From an uncultured Oscillospiraceae bacterium (GTDB lineage: Bacteria; Bacillota; Clostridia; Oscillospirales; Oscillospiraceae): a DNA stretch of 8,900 bases. The stretch lies in assembly GCA_900756715.1 (NCBI GenBank), contig CAAELC010000083.1, positions 1-8,900 of the forward strand, given 5' to 3'. Below are positions 6,171-8,900 of the stretch, piece after piece (the first letter of the stretch is position 1; the number at the start of each line of letters is the position of its first letter). Position numbers and translations under genes: made by a program. The notes under the pieces were generated by a model. The model made no database searches. It was given only the letters and a program-made list of their open reading frames with translations, and was not told the origin of the DNA.

Positions 6171-7391
6171 ATGGTTTTGATTATCGCCGATGATCTGACC
6201 GGCGCAACCGATACCGGCATTCAGCTGCAGAAGCAGGGTATCCCTACCACGGTGCTGGTGGGACCGCCGGAGAAGCCGCTGCTGTATCCGGGAGTGGAGG
6301 CTGCCCTGTCAATCAATGCCAGCTCCCGGGAGCTGGGCGCAGAGGACGCGGCTCGGAGGACCCGGGAGGTGATGAGGCAGATTTCGCTGCGGAATGAGGA
6401 CACGGTGTTTAAAAAAGTGGACTCACTTATGCGGGGCAACCCGGCAGAGGAACTGGAGGCTGTGCTGAAGGTTACCGGACGACGGCATGCGCTGGCTGCA
6501 CCCAGTTACCCGGAAATGGGCCGCACGGTAACAGACGGCGTGCTGCATTTGCCGGACGGCACAGAAAAGGATTTGCTGGCGCTGTTTAAAAGCCGCTGTG
6601 ACAACGCGGTCTGCCATATTCCCTTGGCACGGCTGCGGGCAGAGGGCATGGCTCTGGCGACCTCTATCGACAGAGAAAAGAAAGCGCTGGTGTGGCTGTT
6701 TGATGCGGTGACGGAGGAGGACCTTGCCCTTGTGACCCGGATCGGGCAGGCGCTGGAAGAAAGGCCGGTATATTGCGGCAGTGCTGCGCTGGCTGCGGCT
6801 CTGCCTGTGAGCGGGCAGAATGCCCAGGTGGACAAACTGCCCCGGGCGGGGAGCGTGCTGACGGTGACCGGCTCACGCAAGCGGGAGACGGCCCGACAGG
6901 TGCAGCGACTGCAGGAATGCTGCGGGCTGCACACGGTTTTGATGGATTCCGGTCTGCTGCTGCAAGGCGACGATGCGGCGGAAATCCCGGAGGCTGTGCA
7001 GAAGCTGACGGGGCTGCTGACGCAGGAGCACGGCGCGATTCTGGCCTTTGACAGTCTGTTTTACAGCCAGACCGGCTTTGAAGATGACGATGTGGCGGCA
7101 CGCCAATCGGGCAAGCGGCTGGCAAGAGAGCTGGGAGAGGTGCTTACCCGGCTGGATCCGGCCCTGTATGATGGGCTGATTCTTGTGGGAGGCGACACCT
7201 CCGTGGAGGTATGCCGAAGCCTGCACACCACGCAGATACGGCTTTTGGAGGAGGTACAAAGCGGCACTCCGGCCGGGCTGCTGGCCGACGGCCCCCTGCG
7301 GGGCATGCCGGTTATCACAAAATCCGGTGCCTTTGGGGATGAGGATACCCTGCTGCGCACATGGAAATATATCAGGAGAGAAAATGGATAA
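6171..7391 (+). CDS. Four-carbon acid sugar kinase (DUF1537 family)
   Basis: 406-residue cytoplasmic kinase of the DUF1537 family (DtnK/OtnK), which phosphorylates the 4-hydroxyl of threonate or erythronate with ATP. The N-terminal substrate domain shows IADDLTGATDTG (5-16), KKVDSLMRGNPAEE (81-94) and APSYPEMGRTVTDG (110-123). The C-terminal nucleotide domain shows GSAALA (203-208), TVTGSRKRETARQ (231-243), ILVGGDTSVEVC (337-348) and ITKSGAFGDEDTL (382-394). Length and both domains are complete. Its start is 9 bp after the pdxA2-like stop. The only ribosome site is a GAGG that overlaps that stop (6160-6163), weaker than elsewhere in the operon, so translational coupling is likely. Kinase and PdxA2 together are the known two-step route from a four-carbon sugar acid to dihydroxyacetone phosphate. 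Which isomer is used cannot be read from the sequence. Confidence 0.87.
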   Translation: MVLIIADDLTGATDTGIQLQKQGIPTTVLVGPPEKPLLYPGVEAALSINASSRELGAEDAARRTREVMRQISLRNEDTVFKKVDSLMRGNPAEELEAVLKVTGRRHALAAPSYPEMGRTVTDGVLHLPDGTEKDLLALFKSRCDNAVCHIPLARLRAEGMALATSIDREKKALVWLFDAVTEEDLALVTRIGQALEERPVYCGSAALAAALPVSGQNAQVDKLPRAGSVLTVTGSRKRETARQVQRLQECCGLHTVLMDSGLLLQGDDAAEIPEAVQKLTGLLTQEHGAILAFDSLFYSQTGFEDDDVAARQSGKRLARELGEVLTRLDPALYDGLILVGGDTSVEVCRSLHTTQIRLLEEVQSGTPAGLLADGPLRGMPVITKSGAFGDEDTLLRTWKYIRRENG

Positions 7392-7464
7392 GGAGGAGAT
7401 CACACAGGAAAACAAATCCCAAGCAACCAAGCGAAAGGAATACCCGAGCTTCTCAAAAAAATAA
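7384..7464 (+). CDS. Possible 26-residue small ORF overlapping the kinase stop
   Basis: An ATG at 7384 overlaps the kinase stop (ATGGATAA) in another frame and opens 26 codons, beginning MDKEEITQENKSQ and ending YPSFSKK. AGGAGAG at 7374-7380 lies a few bases before it. The peptide is very charged, with no hydrophobic segment. It fills most of the otherwise unusual 95-bp gap before the symporter gene. It could be a coupled leader that keeps ribosomes on the message, or chance in A-rich spacer DNA. I recognise no family. Confidence 0.25.
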   Translation: MDKEEITQENKSQATKRKEYPSFSKK

Positions 7465-7486
7465 TTCAAAGAAAGAAGGAGTTACT

Positions 7487-8779
7487 ATGGCAACCCTCGA
7501 AAGCAAAAAAGCTGCTACCCTGGGCAAAAAGTCCATCATTGGCATGATCCTTGGCCTGATTCTCGGCGCAATCCTGTGCTTCATCCCGGAAGGCTATGTC
7601 CGTGATGACATCATCATCAACACGGTGCTGAACATTGTTGGCAACGGATACCTGAATCTGATTAAGATGACCATTATCCCCTTCGTTTTCGCCTCGCTGG
7701 TCATGGGCATTTCCAGTGCCACCGATGTGAAGCAGGTGGGCCGTATCGGCGGAAAAATCCTGGCAATTTATGTGGCGACCACCGTGCTTGCCTCTGCCTT
7801 TGGTATTCTGGGCGGCATGATCCTTAAGCCCGGTGTGGGTGTGGATCTGGGGTCTTTCGACCTGTCCAATACCTATGAAAATGTGAACACCTCCTTTGCA
7901 AGTGTTATCCTTGACTTTATCCCCACCAATATTGTAGAATCTTTCGCTAAAGGCAAGATGATTCACATTGTGGTCTTTGCCGTGTTCTTTGGCATCGCAC
8001 TGAGCCTGATCGGCGAGAAGGCAAAGGCCGTGAAGGAGTTCAACGAGTCTCTGGCCAACACCATGCTGAAAATCGTAAATATTGTTATGCAGCTGACCCC
8101 CTACGGCGTGTGTGCGCTGATGGCAAAGACTGTTGCGAATCTGGGCTTCTCCATCATCGTGACGCTGGCCAAGTACTGCGCTTCCGAAATTTTCCTGCTG
8201 TTCCTGTTCGGTCTGATCGTCTATGGCCTGATGCTGAAGTTTTTCACCGGTCTGAGCTATGGCCGCTTCCTCAAGAAGTATAGCCGCATCGCTCTGGTGC
8301 CCTTCTCCACCTCCTCCTCCAATGCTACGCTGCCTTACTCCATCGAGTTCTGCCGCAGCATCGGTGTGTCCGAAAAGGTGGCGTCCTTTACCCTGCCTCT
8401 GGGCGCCACGCTGAACATGGACGGCAGCGCGATCATGCAGGGCATGACCGCCGTATTTGTGGCACAGTTGTATAACATTGATCTGACCTGGCCCATGATC
8501 GTCACCATCGTAATCGCGGCTACACTCGGCACCATCGGCTCCCCCGGTATGCCCGGCGTGGTGATGGTTACCCTGACTGTGGTGCTGCAGTCTGTGGGCT
8601 TCCCTCTGGAGGCTATTGCCATTATCGTGGCCATCGACAAGTTCCCCGATATGTTCAAGACCGTTCTGAATGTGTTGGGCGACTCCGTGGACACCGTGAT
8701 TGTTGCCAAATCCGAAGGTGAGTTTGACGCGGATGTGTTCAACGGCCTGAAGGAAGCGGATGTAAATGTGGGCGAATAA
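7487..8779 (+). CDS. Dicarboxylate/amino acid:cation symporter (DAACS family)
   Basis: 430-residue inner-membrane secondary transporter of the glutamate/DctA/GltPh family, with the usual eight membrane segments and two re-entrant hairpins. It would import an anionic substrate with Na+ or H+. Visible: hydrophobic segment 1 (about 15-34); the HP1 serine-rich tip FSTSSSNATLP (273-283); PLGATLNMDGSA (304-315), with the Na+-site NMDG; HP2 GTIGSPGMPGVVMV (348-361); and TM8 IDKFPDMFKTVLNVLGD (383-399). Aligned by eye to GltPh, Asp394 is Asp388 and Asn401 is Asn395, but the side-chain-carboxylate-binding Arg397 is Lys391, and HP1 Arg276 is Ser. The substrate may therefore not be glutamate or aspartate. 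The start is set by AAGGAG (7476-7481). An upstream in-frame ATG at 7361 would add 42 charged residues unlike the family and lies inside the kinase gene. It is in the same operon as the kinase, and probably imports its substrate or precursor. Confidence 0.9.
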   Translation: MATLESKKAATLGKKSIIGMILGLILGAILCFIPEGYVRDDIIINTVLNIVGNGYLNLIKMTIIPFVFASLVMGISSATDVKQVGRIGGKILAIYVATTVLASAFGILGGMILKPGVGVDLGSFDLSNTYENVNTSFASVILDFIPTNIVESFAKGKMIHIVVFAVFFGIALSLIGEKAKAVKEFNESLANTMLKIVNIVMQLTPYGVCALMAKTVANLGFSIIVTLAKYCASEIFLLFLFGLIVYGLMLKFFTGLSYGRFLKKYSRIALVPFSTSSSNATLPYSIEFCRSIGVSEKVASFTLPLGATLNMDGSAIMQGMTAVFVAQLYNIDLTWPMIVTIVIAATLGTIGSPGMPGVVMVTLTVVLQSVGFPLEAIAIIVAIDKFPDMFKTVLNVLGDSVDTVIVAKSEGEFDADVFNGLKEADVNVGE

Positions 8780-8824
8780 TTCCCCCCAAAATCTTTTCAT
8801 CATTTCAAGTAAGGAGAACCCGTT

Positions 8825-8900
8825 ATGGTTATCAGCAGTGAGTTTCTGGACGCGCTGACTCCGTCGTCCATCCGCAGCATTACAGCCAAGATCCGTGACA
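8825..8900 (+). CDS. 5' end of next operon gene, possibly a PLP-dependent aminotransferase (partial)
   Basis: AAGGAG at 8811-8816 is followed by ATG at 8825, 45 bp after the symporter stop. Only 25 codons are visible before the window ends. The stretch FLDALTPSSIRSITAKI resembles the first helix of MocR/LysN-type class I aminotransferases (typically ...L.pSaIReil...). This is a weak match over a short stretch. No terminator precedes it, so it probably belongs to the same operon. If the guess holds, it would suggest that an amino acid or 2-oxo acid enters the pathway. Confidence 0.45.
   Translation, partial: MVISSEFLDALTPSSIRSITAKIRD

Noticed and set aside
7361..7486. Upstream in-frame extension of the symporter to ATG 7361
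   Set aside because: The extra 42 residues are highly charged and unlike DAACS N-termini, the start lies inside the kinase gene, and ATG 7487 has a well-placed AAGGAG.
7466..8803. 445-codon minus-strand frame opposite the symporter
   Set aside because: Histidine- and glutamine-rich antisense shadow of a membrane protein gene, with no family features. The + strand frame is unmistakably DAACS.
1..8900. CRISPR array, tRNA/rRNA genes, insertion sequence or integrase
   Set aside because: No spaced direct repeats, no tRNA-like cloverleaf or rRNA sequence noticed, and no transposase or recombinase motifs in any plausible frame.

Overview
The window looks like a chromosomal segment of an anaerobic Firmicute, most likely a Clostridia/Oscillospiraceae-type gut bacterium. 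The coding DNA is moderately GC-rich, almost every operon gene has a strong AGGAGG-type ribosome site, the spacers are AT-rich, and the protein families (PrpR-like regulator, DAACS symporter, iron alcohol dehydrogenase, DUF1537 kinase) are typical of that group. The lineage is inferred from style, not from a marker gene.

Layout. Bases 1-396 contain no intact gene. They hold a near-consensus leftward promoter, a long leftward-reading RNA hairpin capped by a UUCG loop, and a short relic of a MATE efflux gene on the minus strand. This relic abuts, almost to the base, a LysR-type regulator (+) that has lost its DNA-binding domain. Bases 1073-2830 (-) encode a PrpR-type regulator with a Fis-type helix-turn-helix; its AAA+ domain is degenerate and lacks the sigma-54 contact loop. 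Its promoter and a 19-bp palindromic operator candidate lie in the 193-bp spacer between it and a divergent catabolic operon.

The operon (3024 to beyond 8900, all +) runs: DapA-family lyase/aldolase, iron-containing alcohol dehydrogenase, PdxA2-like 4-phospho-hydroxyacid dehydrogenase, DUF1537 four-carbon acid sugar kinase, a possible 26-codon ORF overlapping the kinase stop, a DAACS-family cation symporter, and the first 25 codons of another gene that may be a PLP-dependent aminotransferase. Gaps between the first four genes are 9-31 bp.

How it may work. The symporter imports an organic acid or amino acid. The DUF1537 kinase phosphorylates a four-carbon hydroxy acid (threonate/erythronate type), and the PdxA2-like enzyme oxidises and decarboxylates the 4-phosphate to dihydroxyacetone phosphate. 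That pair is established for threonate/erythronate catabolism. The added aldolase, alcohol dehydrogenase and acidic-substrate-type symporter (with Lys in place of the usual substrate-binding Arg) do not fit a plain D-threonate pathway, so the true substrate is open. The PrpR-like protein is the obvious local regulator, probably sensing a pathway acid and acting without sigma-54.
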